A stretch of DNA of 64,000 nucleotides from Sphingobacterium cellulitidis (GTDB lineage Bacteria > Bacteroidota > Bacteroidia > Sphingobacteriales > Sphingobacteriaceae). The stretch covers positions 62,001 through 126,000 of the forward strand of contig NOUX01000002.1 of NCBI GenBank assembly GCA_002245855.1. Reading direction: 5' to 3'. Below, in pieces: positions 55,152 to 62,905 of this stretch. Within the stretch, counting starts at the first letter, position 1, and each line of letters begins with the position of its first letter. A model generated the notes under the pieces. The model was given only the letters and a program-made list of their open reading frames with translations. It was not told where the DNA came from and ran no database searches. Made by a program: the position numbers and the translations under genes.

Positions 55152-55982
55152 ATGGAAGATTTGTTCAAAATTTATAAGGTTGATAATAAAGATGCCCTTT
55201 ATATTCAAAATCAAAGCAATGAACCCCATTATCATCAATTTGAAGAACTCATCATTGGAATAAAGGGCAAAATTGAGCATTTTATAGATTTTAAGAGCGA
55301 GACTTACCATGCACCATTTGTTTGCTTTGTAAGTCGTGGCAAAATTCACCGCGTCGTTCCCATGTTAAATAATGGGGAATGTGATTTTTGGGTGCTGCGA
55401 TTTAAAAGTGAATTTATTCCCGAGACTACCTTCAATCTATATAGTTATTTCCATGATAATGCCAACCTTGCCTTTCCTGAAGGCCGTTGTTTTGAACGCT
55501 TGAACCAGATTTGTCAAATGATAAATGATGAAATGGAACAGGAGAAACCGGAACTCTCTATTGTACGGGAATTGTTGACCGTTCTTTTTAGTATGATTGA
55601 AACCGAACGAAAAAAACAGGATCCCGACCATCATAATCTCTATAAAAATCAAGATATCACCTTCAAAAACTTCTTAACCATACTAGAAGAGAATTTTAGA
55701 CGTCCTGAAGGAGTAAATTATTATGCTGAGAAACTTTTTATGAGTGCAAGAAACCTGAATACCATTACCCAAAGCATCCTCCAGCAATCCGTATCCGAAA
55801 TTATTGAAACCAGAAAACTGATTGAAGCTAAAAACCTACTTATCAGTAGCAATAAAACAATTTCTGAAATTGGATTTGAATTAGGTTATAGTGATAAAGC
55901 TTACTTCACGAGTGTATTTAAAAAGAAATCTGGACAGACCCCTACTGAATTTCGCGAGGAAATGAAAAAGTTAATCTCCTAA
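55152..55982 (+). CDS. AraC family transcriptional regulator
   Basis: 276 residues from the ATG at 55152 (MEDLFKIYKV). A TTG 14 codons earlier is less likely. The N-terminal half is a cupin-type sensor (NEPHYHQFEELIIGIKGKI, VSRGKIHRVVPM). The C-terminal 100 residues hold two helix-turn-helix units: VNYYAEKLFMSARNLNTITQ and TISEIGFELGYSDKAYFTSVF followed by FKKKSGQTPTEFREEM. It may regulate the dioxygenase gene 85 bases downstream on the same strand; the ligand is unknown. Confidence 0.88.
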   Translation: MEDLFKIYKVDNKDALYIQNQSNEPHYHQFEELIIGIKGKIEHFIDFKSETYHAPFVCFVSRGKIHRVVPMLNNGECDFWVLRFKSEFIPETTFNLYSYFHDNANLAFPEGRCFERLNQICQMINDEMEQEKPELSIVRELLTVLFSMIETERKKQDPDHHNLYKNQDITFKNFLTILEENFRRPEGVNYYAEKLFMSARNLNTITQSILQQSVSEIIETRKLIEAKNLLISSNKTISEIGFELGYSDKAYFTSVFKKKSGQTPTEFREEMKKLIS

Positions 55983-56067
55983 AACTTATACCATTCTTCC
56001 AAATTCTCATACCTCTACCCTCCATAGAGTACCGATATTTGTATTATAAATTGGAAAGGAATTTATA

Positions 56068-56961
56068 ATGGAAGATATGACACGTAAACAATTTCTGGCT
56101 GCCGCAGCAACTTTACCACTTGCAGGAGCAGCTGTCAAACTGAAAGCACTCAATAAATTCGTTGATGGATTAAACAACAGCAATAAAATGCCTGTTCTTT
56201 TCCTTGGACATGGTAGTCCAATGAATGCCATCGAAGACAATGAATTTGTTCAAGGTTTCAAAAATATAAGTAAAGAAATAGAAAAACCGACCGCAATATT
56301 GGTGATCTCGGCTCACTGGGAAACAAAAGGAACTTTTGTAACCGCCATGGAACATCCAAGTACCATTCACGATTTCGGCGGATTCCCGCAAGCTTTATTC
56401 GATGTTCAATATCCAGCACCTGGTTCACCTGAATTAGCGGAGGCAGTGAAGGAAATCGTAAGCAGCAAGGAAGTTCATCTGGATGATAAATGGGGATTGG
56501 ATCATGGTTCTTGGTCCGTAGTAAAACATTTATACCCGAATGCTGACGTACCTGTAATTCAAATGAGCATTGATTACAGCATGCCGGCAAGTCATCACTA
56601 TGCTTTGGCAAAGGAATTAGCAGCATTACGCAAAAAAGGAGTTTTGATTGTTGGTTCAGGTAATAATGTCCACAACCTGAGAATGGTTTCCTGGAAACAC
56701 CTCAATACCGTTGGGTTCGCATTTGATTGGGCTCAGGAAGCTAATGAAAAAATGAAAGAATATATCATCCAAGGTAATCATCAACCTCTGATTGATTTTG
56801 ACAAACAAGGCTCTGCCTTTCAAATGGCAATCCCAACTCCTGAACATTATCTACCAATGATATATGCCTTAGCCTTACAGGATAAAAACGAAGACCTATT
56901 TATTTTTAATGATGCAGCAGTGGCAGGTGCCCTGACCATGACTTCATTTAAAATAGGTTAA
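56068..56961 (+). CDS. ygiD: DODA-type extradiol aromatic ring-opening dioxygenase (YgiD-like)
   Basis: 297 residues. The N-terminus (MTRKQFLAAAATLPLAGAAV) looks like a twin-arginine-like or simple export signal, which is unusual for E. coli YgiD. The enzyme domain begins at MPVLFLGHGSPMNAI (metal His), then ILVISAHWET (metal His), KWGLDHGSWSVVKHLYP, PASHHYALAKELAALRKKG and IVGSGNNVHNLRMV. These match 4,5-DOPA extradiol dioxygenases. It would cleave catechols with a divalent metal; the true substrate is unknown. An AraC regulator precedes it. Confidence 0.88.
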   Translation: MEDMTRKQFLAAAATLPLAGAAVKLKALNKFVDGLNNSNKMPVLFLGHGSPMNAIEDNEFVQGFKNISKEIEKPTAILVISAHWETKGTFVTAMEHPSTIHDFGGFPQALFDVQYPAPGSPELAEAVKEIVSSKEVHLDDKWGLDHGSWSVVKHLYPNADVPVIQMSIDYSMPASHHYALAKELAALRKKGVLIVGSGNNVHNLRMVSWKHLNTVGFAFDWAQEANEKMKEYIIQGNHQPLIDFDKQGSAFQMAIPTPEHYLPMIYALALQDKNEDLFIFNDAAVAGALTMTSFKIG

Positions 56962-56985
56962 TGAAATAAATTATTTGAATTATTT

Positions 56986-57019
56986 GGAGGTTATCATAGC
57001 TGATAACCTCCTTTTTTTT
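56986..57019 (+). terminator. Terminator after ygiD
   Basis: GGAGGTTATC (56986-56995) pairs with GATAACCTCC (57002-57011), followed by eight T. Confidence 0.9.
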
Positions 57020-57136
57020 CCCGTCCCCTCCTTTTTATTTCCCCGATTTCAAAAATTGAACCTAATCCTGTTTCTAATATCATTAAGCACATTAACTCGA
57101 AAATTATTTTAATAAAGCCCCATGTTTTACCGCAAT

Positions 57137-57202
57137 TTCGCCGGACCTTCTTCGGACCTCCTTCGGACATCAGCCGAAAAATTCCGAACAAGGTCCGGCG
57201 AA
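57137..57202. repeat. GC-richer palindromic (REP-like) element
   Basis: In an otherwise empty AT-rich gap (57020-57517), TTCGCCGGACCTT (57137-57149) is exactly complementary to AAGGTCCGGCGAA (57190-57202). Between them the block CTTCGGACCTCCTTCGGAC repeats TTCGGAC, with TCCGAA partly complementary. The base composition differs sharply from the flanks. It resembles REP or transposon-derived palindromes of Bacteroidota. No coding sequence overlaps it. Confidence 0.6.
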
Positions 57203-57517
57203 GATCCGTGCCTTGTCCCTAGAAAATCCGATATAACATTCAATTATTCCTGAAGTATTATAAAAGAAGGATAATATTTAGCTCAATTTCCAGATTGAAC
57301 CTCTTTTTACCATAGAATTCAGAATAAAAGTCGTTTTATACCCTGCTCACCTGATTATTCACCGAAGCCAGAAATTCTTTGTTTTTTTTACCGATTATTT
57401 TTCAAGCTTCACCGAGTTTTCAAAAGGACTTGCCTATTCCCACTGTACGCGCTTTGGTTTTCGATATACCTTTGAATCAAACAATTACATAATCAATAAT
57501 ACAAAAAATTTAAAATC

Positions 57518-57955
57518 ATGAAAACGCTAATCTCTCTAATCGCAACAACAGTATTTACACTTGTAAGTTCATTTGTATTTGCTAACAGTAAACCAGAACC
57601 TGTAAAATTTATTAAAGTCGAATCTATTATCGATCAGTACATCGATGCTTCGAACAACGGTGAAGTAAGTTTAGTTGACTACCTATTTACCGAAGATTTT
57701 AAATATTCAACCCCTAATAACGGTCAAACCGAACTTATCGGAAGATCTGAATTGGTTAAACATTTAAAAAGCAATAAAGGATCGAAAATGAATGCCGAAA
57801 CTGAATATTCATTCGTGGAAAAAAATGATGATTGTAGTATTGTAAAAGTTACTACAACTTTTGAAACCTTTAAAAAATATGACTACGTTACATTGTGCAA
57901 CAGTAAAGATGGTTGGAAAATCAGCCATATCACAGTAACCTACCCTGAAAGATAA
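57518..57955 (+). CDS. Secreted NTF2/SnoaL-like protein (lumazine-binding-like)
   Basis: 145 residues. Signal peptide ends at FVFANS. The mature part has the NTF2-fold pattern: VESIIDQYIDASNNGEVSLV, DYLFTEDFKYSTPNNGQ, IGRSELVKHLKSNKG and a closing beta sheet (CSIVKVTTTFETFKKYDYVT, LCNSKDGWKISHITVTYPE). Secreted members are common in Bacteroidota; ligand unknown. A TACCTTTG -7 box lies at 57467-57474. Confidence 0.78.
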   Translation: MKTLISLIATTVFTLVSSFVFANSKPEPVKFIKVESIIDQYIDASNNGEVSLVDYLFTEDFKYSTPNNGQTELIGRSELVKHLKSNKGSKMNAETEYSFVEKNDDCSIVKVTTTFETFKKYDYVTLCNSKDGWKISHITVTYPER

Positions 57956-57986
57956 GTCCGTCTTTGTTTATAAGTAAATTTGGTTA

Positions 57987-58017
57987 AAAGGTGTAACGAT
58001 GGTTATACCTTTTTTTA
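57987..58017 (+). terminator. Terminator after the NTF2-like gene
   Basis: AAAGGTGTAAC (57987-57997) pairs with 58002-58012 (one G-U) around GATG, then seven T. Confidence 0.82.
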
Positions 58018-58112
58018 TGCAACAAGGATTATCATTCATGCTAAATCCAATTAGGAAAGCTTTGTATTCCATTTAATAATGTGTATTTTCAAATCATAAA
58101 CCTGTAACTGAA

Positions 58113-59072
58113 ATGAAAAACACCTTACTTACTCTTTCTTTCTTGAGTTTGTTTACGATTGGCCAGAGCCAAGCCCAACAAAATCCAGTAATCAAAGGAT
58201 GGTATGCCGATCCTGAAGGAATAATTTACAACAATGAATATTGGATATTCCCAACCTATTCAGCACCCTACGAAGAGCAGATTTTGTTTGATGCCTTTTC
58301 CTCCAAAGACTTGGTAAACTGGAAAAAACATCCTCGAATTTTGGACAATAGCGAAGTTAAATGGGCCAATAAAGCGATGTGGGCACCTAGTGTGATTGAA
58401 AAGGATGGGAAGTATTACTTTTTCTTTGGTGCGAATGATGTCCACGAGGGAGAAATTGGCGGAATTGGGGTTGCTGTTGCTGACAAGCCTGAGGGTCCCT
58501 ATAAAGACTTACTCGGGAAACCACTAATCAATGATATCGTCAATGGCGCTCAACCAATCGATCAATTTGTATTCCGGGACAAGGATGGCCAACATTATAT
58601 GTTTTATGGTGGTTGGGGCCATTGTAATGTGGTAAAATTAGCGGATGATTTTAAGAGTTTAGTTCCTTTTGAGGATGGAACAATATATAAAGAAGTAACG
58701 CCTGAAAATTATACTGAAGGCCCATTTATGTTTATTAAGGATAATAAATATTATTTTATGTGGTCAGAAGGTGGCTGGACTGGACCGGATTATAAGGTGG
58801 CCTACGCGATTGCTGATAGTCCCTTAGGACCATTCAAAAGGATTGGCACCGTTCTTCAACCCGACCCTAAGATTGCCTATGGTGCTGGACATCATTCCGT
58901 AATCAAGATCCCTAAAAAGGATAAATATTACATGGTTTATCACCGTAGACCACTCGATAAAAAAGGAGCTAATGAAAGAGAAACCTGTATCGATGAAATG
59001 AAATTTGATAAAAATGGATTTATCCTCCCTGTTCAAATGACATTCGATGGAGTAAAACATGTCTTAAAATAA
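58113..59072 (+). CDS. GH43 family secreted glycoside hydrolase
   Basis: 319 residues. Signal peptide ends at QSQAQ. Five-bladed propeller features of GH43: GWYADPEGIIYNNEYWIFPT (catalytic base Asp), NKAMWAPSVIEKDGKYYFFF, ADKPEGPYKDL, GAQPIDQFVF (pKa-modulating Asp), and NYTEGPFMFIKDNKYYFMWS (acid Glu), closing with GAGHHSVIKIP and YYMVYHRRP. GH43 enzymes act as xylosidases, arabinofuranosidases or galactanases; the subfamily is undetermined. Confidence 0.9.
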   Translation: MKNTLLTLSFLSLFTIGQSQAQQNPVIKGWYADPEGIIYNNEYWIFPTYSAPYEEQILFDAFSSKDLVNWKKHPRILDNSEVKWANKAMWAPSVIEKDGKYYFFFGANDVHEGEIGGIGVAVADKPEGPYKDLLGKPLINDIVNGAQPIDQFVFRDKDGQHYMFYGGWGHCNVVKLADDFKSLVPFEDGTIYKEVTPENYTEGPFMFIKDNKYYFMWSEGGWTGPDYKVAYAIADSPLGPFKRIGTVLQPDPKIAYGAGHHSVIKIPKKDKYYMVYHRRPLDKKGANERETCIDEMKFDKNGFILPVQMTFDGVKHVLK

Positions 59073-59090
59073 GATTTCCTATTATAAGTA

Positions 59091-59132
59091 GAATAGCCAT
59101 TCCCGATATGCAGGAATGGCTATTCTTATTTT
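59091..59132 (+). terminator. Terminator after the GH43 gene
   Basis: A perfect 13-base-pair stem (59091-59103 with 59113-59125) and a T-rich tail. Confidence 0.85.
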
Positions 59133-59165
59133 TATCGTATCTTGTCGTATTCAAAATAGATTTAT

Positions 59166-60038
59166 ATGAAGTTTGGAAAAGTAGAGGACGCAAGCAATAT
59201 AGATTTTTCATTACCTCAAACCCCAAAGGAAACTATTCAGTTACTTGAGAAATACAAAAAGGATAAGGAGTTTCATTTTTATGTTGGTTACCCAAAGTGG
59301 TCAAAGGCCGATTTAAAGGGTTTTTATCCGCGAGGAACCAAGGATGAATTAAACCTGTATTCCAAAAACTTTAACGCGGTTGAATTCAATGGAACTTTTT
59401 ATAGATCACCGAGCAAGGAACAGGTCTTGATCTGGAAAGATAGAACAGTTGATAATTTTAGATTTTGTCCCAAATTCACCAATAGTATCAGTCATTATTC
59501 CCGCCTCAATAATACCGACGAAAAAGTAGCTGCATTTGTTGATTCCACGGTATTATTTGAAGAAAAATTAGGGATGCCCTTTATCCAAATGCCTGAAAAT
59601 TTCCGACCCAAAGCCTTTGAAAGGTTGGAAGGATTTTTAGATCGATTTCCAAAAGGATACCCTTTAGCTTTTGAAGTTAGACATGAGGAATGGTTCAATG
59701 ACCAAGAGGTGTTGGAACGATATTTAAGCGTATTAAAAAAGAACAACATTACTAATATTATTGTTGATACGCCCGGACGAAGGGATATGCTGCATTTTAG
59801 ATTGACCAGCCCAATTGCATTTATTCGCTTTGTCTCATCCACTGAGATTTTGGATAAACAACGCTTAGCGGAATGGGTTCTGAAACTTAAAGAATGGAGA
59901 GAAGCCGGTTTAAAGGAAGTTTACTTTTTTATACATCAAAAAATAGATGCTGAAACCCCTTTCCTATCCACTGATTTTGTGGAAGAAATAAATGCTTCTT
60001 TCAACCTCCATTTACCAAAAGCAAAAAAAGACAGCTAG
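59166..60038 (+). CDS. DUF72 (YecE) family protein
   Basis: 290 residues, a TIM-barrel-like cytoplasmic protein. The family pattern is plain: FHFYVGYPKWSKADLKGFYP, FNAVEFNGTFYRSPS, FRFCPKFTNSISHYSRL, MPFIQMPENFRPK, LAFEVRHEEWF and ITNIIVDTPGRRDMLHFRLT. Biochemical function is unknown. The stop codon lies inside the left arm of the terminator hairpin. Confidence 0.9.
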   Translation: MKFGKVEDASNIDFSLPQTPKETIQLLEKYKKDKEFHFYVGYPKWSKADLKGFYPRGTKDELNLYSKNFNAVEFNGTFYRSPSKEQVLIWKDRTVDNFRFCPKFTNSISHYSRLNNTDEKVAAFVDSTVLFEEKLGMPFIQMPENFRPKAFERLEGFLDRFPKGYPLAFEVRHEEWFNDQEVLERYLSVLKKNNITNIIVDTPGRRDMLHFRLTSPIAFIRFVSSTEILDKQRLAEWVLKLKEWREAGLKEVYFFIHQKIDAETPFLSTDFVEEINASFNLHLPKAKKDS

Positions 60039-60057
60039 CTAGCTGTCTTTCTATTTT
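60027..60057. terminator. Terminator overlapping the DUF72 stop codon
   Basis: AAAGACAGCT (60027-60036) pairs with AGCTGTCTTT (60041-60050) around AGCT, so the last codons and the stop form the stem. A T-rich stretch follows. It may also serve the converging PNGase gene. Confidence 0.8.
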
Positions 60058-60067
60058 TTCTATTTCT

Positions 60068-61732
60068 CTATTTGTATAATAAGGCCCCTGATACATTCCA
60101 GAAGCTGATACTTTCACCCTCTTTAGGGCCTTGAGGAATCTGAACTCGGATCGTATGCTTTCCTGCCTTTAAATCTCCTAAGTCAATAAACACAGGATTA
60201 GTAACTGTTCCTGGACACCAATTGGAGCGACTTAAATCCGAGGAGGATAAACCATTTTCGAAATTCCCACTCACTGGATTATATAATCTATAGCTACCAC
60301 AATCCAAACGCCAAGGCGTAAATTGAGCTTGCAACTTGGAATCTAAAAAGATCCTATTCGGTTTTGGAACAAATTCATCTCCATTTCCCCAACCACCATG
60401 ACCGGTGCTAATATATCTAAGCTTGGCGTCTTTTACATCCTGCGCCAATTCAAAAGTCAACTCTAAGCCTTTTTCATCTTTAAACATGGTCGGATAGGTC
60501 TGACCACCCATTTCCATTACATTGGTCGTATTGAATAAAGGCATAATTTTCATTCCCTCCGCATAATTAGAACCTCCAGGATGGATACTCATCTCTAAAC
60601 TTACCTTATGACCACCTTTATCATAATTACCAATATAGGTTCCTATATAAACCTCTTTACCCGAAAGAACAGGCAAAAACTCCGAAATATCTTGTCTATA
60701 GATTACACTATCTTGCCATGTTTTTCCCTTTAGCGCCAGGCGATCATTGAAATGAGATACTCCAAATGGAGTAAAAAAACGCATAAGCTCATAAACTGGA
60801 GAAAATTCAGAAGTTCGGATCATTCCAGGATATGAAGTTCCCGAAGAATCCACATAACTAGGGAGTGTCGCCATTCCATTTTTCATCCCATCCAAGAAAC
60901 TGATCTTTTGATCCTCTGCTATCAGAAATACCGATCCGGTCCTATCGTAGGCATCCCCATTCGATTTTTCAATCAGCTGAATGAATGCTTGTGAATTGAC
61001 ATCTACCTCCGGAACTTTGATCTTCTTAAGGATAACGGTTCCTTCAGCGAATCGCATAATGCTATCTGACTTAATTCCGGGTTGAAAACAGATTTGTTCA
61101 TCTTGAAAAACCGGCAGATAGATAAACCTACTCTTCCAAAGTTCATCTCTATAAGTCAACTCATCGAGTAATTGTGAAGGATTGATTTCAGGAAGATCTT
61201 TTGGCCAGCCTTTCAGCTTTTCAATGGATGCAGCAACCAAACCAGAGTTTCCATTGCGTCTATATTCCAAAACAAGACCCAGACTTTGTCCTAAATCATT
61301 GGGAGCAGCTTGAATTTGAGCGTCCTTGGAATATAAAAGTTCTATTTTATTGGAGTTGACAGAGGTTACTGCTTTCTGGGTTTTATACCCAATAATCTTC
61401 TTCCCATCTGAATCCACTTCTTCATAGGTATATTTCTTCAGTGTTGTACTATCAACAGTGCTGATTTGCTTATCAGCAGTTAAATAGGATATTCTATATA
61501 CTTTATTCCCGGTGTAATCGTAGCTGGATACCTCTGCAGGATATCTGGCGTTTCCAGAAACTAAGCTTTCCTTAGTGACAAAGGATTTCCCTTTTGTAGC
61601 AAAGACCACAACAGGATCCTGTTTCATCATTGCCCCATCCCTAAAATAATGATAAGTAATTTTATAGGTAACTTGACCAAAAAGCATATTGCTTGCAAGG
61701 ATCATCAATAATAACAGCAGATTTCTTTTCAT
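60068..61732 (-). CDS. PNGase F-II-like peptide:N-glycosidase
   Basis: 554 residues. Signal peptide ends at MLFGQ. The first about 215 residues form a beta domain with a GLPGLI-like start (VTYKITYHYFRDGAMMK), probably the N-terminal bowl domain of PNGase F-II types. The C-terminal part is clearly PNGase F: MEMGGQTYPTMFKDEKG, YISTGHGGWGNGDEFVPKPN, AQFTPWRLDCGSYRLYNP, LSRSNWCPGTVTNPVFIDLG. It would release whole N-glycans from glycoproteins outside the cell. It follows the reductase gene by 9 bases. Exact glycan range, such as core-fucosylated chains, is not predictable. Confidence 0.9.
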   Translation of the reverse strand: MKRNLLLLLMILASNMLFGQVTYKITYHYFRDGAMMKQDPVVVFATKGKSFVTKESLVSGNARYPAEVSSYDYTGNKVYRISYLTADKQISTVDSTTLKKYTYEEVDSDGKKIIGYKTQKAVTSVNSNKIELLYSKDAQIQAAPNDLGQSLGLVLEYRRNGNSGLVAASIEKLKGWPKDLPEINPSQLLDELTYRDELWKSRFIYLPVFQDEQICFQPGIKSDSIMRFAEGTVILKKIKVPEVDVNSQAFIQLIEKSNGDAYDRTGSVFLIAEDQKISFLDGMKNGMATLPSYVDSSGTSYPGMIRTSEFSPVYELMRFFTPFGVSHFNDRLALKGKTWQDSVIYRQDISEFLPVLSGKEVYIGTYIGNYDKGGHKVSLEMSIHPGGSNYAEGMKIMPLFNTTNVMEMGGQTYPTMFKDEKGLELTFELAQDVKDAKLRYISTGHGGWGNGDEFVPKPNRIFLDSKLQAQFTPWRLDCGSYRLYNPVSGNFENGLSSSDLSRSNWCPGTVTNPVFIDLGDLKAGKHTIRVQIPQGPKEGESISFWNVSGALLYK

Positions 61733-61741
61733 ACATTAATT

Positions 61742-62785
61742 TTAATACACTTCGATACTGGTTCCATTTTCTGTTGGATGCGAGGTACAGATCAAACACC
61801 TTCCATTCTCTACCTCCCTATCCGTCAAAACCTCATTATAGTCCATACGAACAGAACCCTTTACGACCTGAGAAATACAAGTACTACACATTCCTGATTT
61901 GCAGGAATATGGTAATTTGATTTTATGCTCCAATCCAACATCCAGAATGGTCTTGTCATAAGGTATGGTCAGTGGATATTCCTGACCATTGAATTTGAGG
62001 ACAATATCATAACTGGTCATATCTACTGGTTCCTCTTCCTTCTCATCTTCATCCTCCTCTTCTTCAGGAAAGTGGAAGGTTTCCCTTTTGATGTTCCCTT
62101 CAGGAAATCCCATTCCCAATAAGGTAAATCTCACTAAATCCATATAAAATAATGGACCACAAGTATAAAATACCGCCTCATCGCCCTCATTTAAATGATT
62201 CTTAAGTAGGCTTAATATATAATCTCTATTCAGTCTAGCTGTCATTAGATTCTTGCTGTTTGACCAAATAAATTCAATATGCAAGCGGTCAGGATAAGCC
62301 TCTTGCCATTTCAACAATTCATCATAAAAGATGGTTTGTTCCTTTGAACTATTACTGTAAATGAGAACGACTTTACTTTTTTTCTCGGCAACCAAAGCGG
62401 TTTTCAAGATTGAAAATAATGGGGTAACTCCTACTCCGGCACCAAAAAGAAATATGGTATTTGTATGTGATTCAGAAGGAATATAGGTAAAAAGACCTTG
62501 AGGTTCCATGACCTGGATTTCATCTCCCACTTTGGTTTTATGATGTAATAATCTGGAAATTTCACCATTATCAACTCTTTTTACCGTGATTTCGTATGGT
62601 TCATCCACATAGGGGCTACTGGAAAAAGAATAGGAACGGCGAACTTCACGTTCAGAAAACTCAAAAGCCAGAGTTAAAAATTGACCTGATTGATAGGATG
62701 GGAAATCCCCACTGACATCTTCAAAACGTATGGAAATATTATGATTTGGTTGTTGAATAATTTCTGAAATCCTAAATGTATACAT
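61742..62785 (-). CDS. FAD/NAD(P)H and 2Fe-2S oxidoreductase (PaaE-like)
   Basis: 347 residues in the order FAD domain, NAD domain, ferredoxin. FAD binding: REVRRSYSFSSSP. NAD binding: IFLFGAGVGVTPLFSILK and VFYTCGPLFYMDLV. After an acidic linker (EEEEDEDEKEEE, about 242-253) comes a plant-type 2Fe-2S domain with Cys in PYSCKSGMCSTCISQV and CLICTS. Such reductases feed electrons to oxygenases, for example phenylacetyl-CoA epoxidase, but no oxygenase is nearby. It is co-directional with the PNGase gene. Confidence 0.88.
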   Translation of the reverse strand: MYTFRISEIIQQPNHNISIRFEDVSGDFPSYQSGQFLTLAFEFSEREVRRSYSFSSSPYVDEPYEITVKRVDNGEISRLLHHKTKVGDEIQVMEPQGLFTYIPSESHTNTIFLFGAGVGVTPLFSILKTALVAEKKSKVVLIYSNSSKEQTIFYDELLKWQEAYPDRLHIEFIWSNSKNLMTARLNRDYILSLLKNHLNEGDEAVFYTCGPLFYMDLVRFTLLGMGFPEGNIKRETFHFPEEEEDEDEKEEEPVDMTSYDIVLKFNGQEYPLTIPYDKTILDVGLEHKIKLPYSCKSGMCSTCISQVVKGSVRMDYNEVLTDREVENGRCLICTSHPTENGTSIEVY

Positions 62786-62845
62786 AGGGTTAAAGATAGT
62801 AGCTTACATTAGCATTTTCAAATAGAAATCGTTGATATCGTATCA

Positions 62846-62882
62846 ATAAAAAAAGAGGTTTAGCACGATGCTAAACCTCTTT
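62846..62882 (-). terminator. Terminator of infB
   Basis: AGAGGTTTAGCA pairs with TGCTAAACCTCT (62854-62865 with 62869-62880) around CGA; seven T follow on the minus strand. GATATCG/CGATATC extend the symmetry. Confidence 0.9.
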
Positions 62883-62905
62883 CGATATCTAATAATAAGC
62901 TTTGA

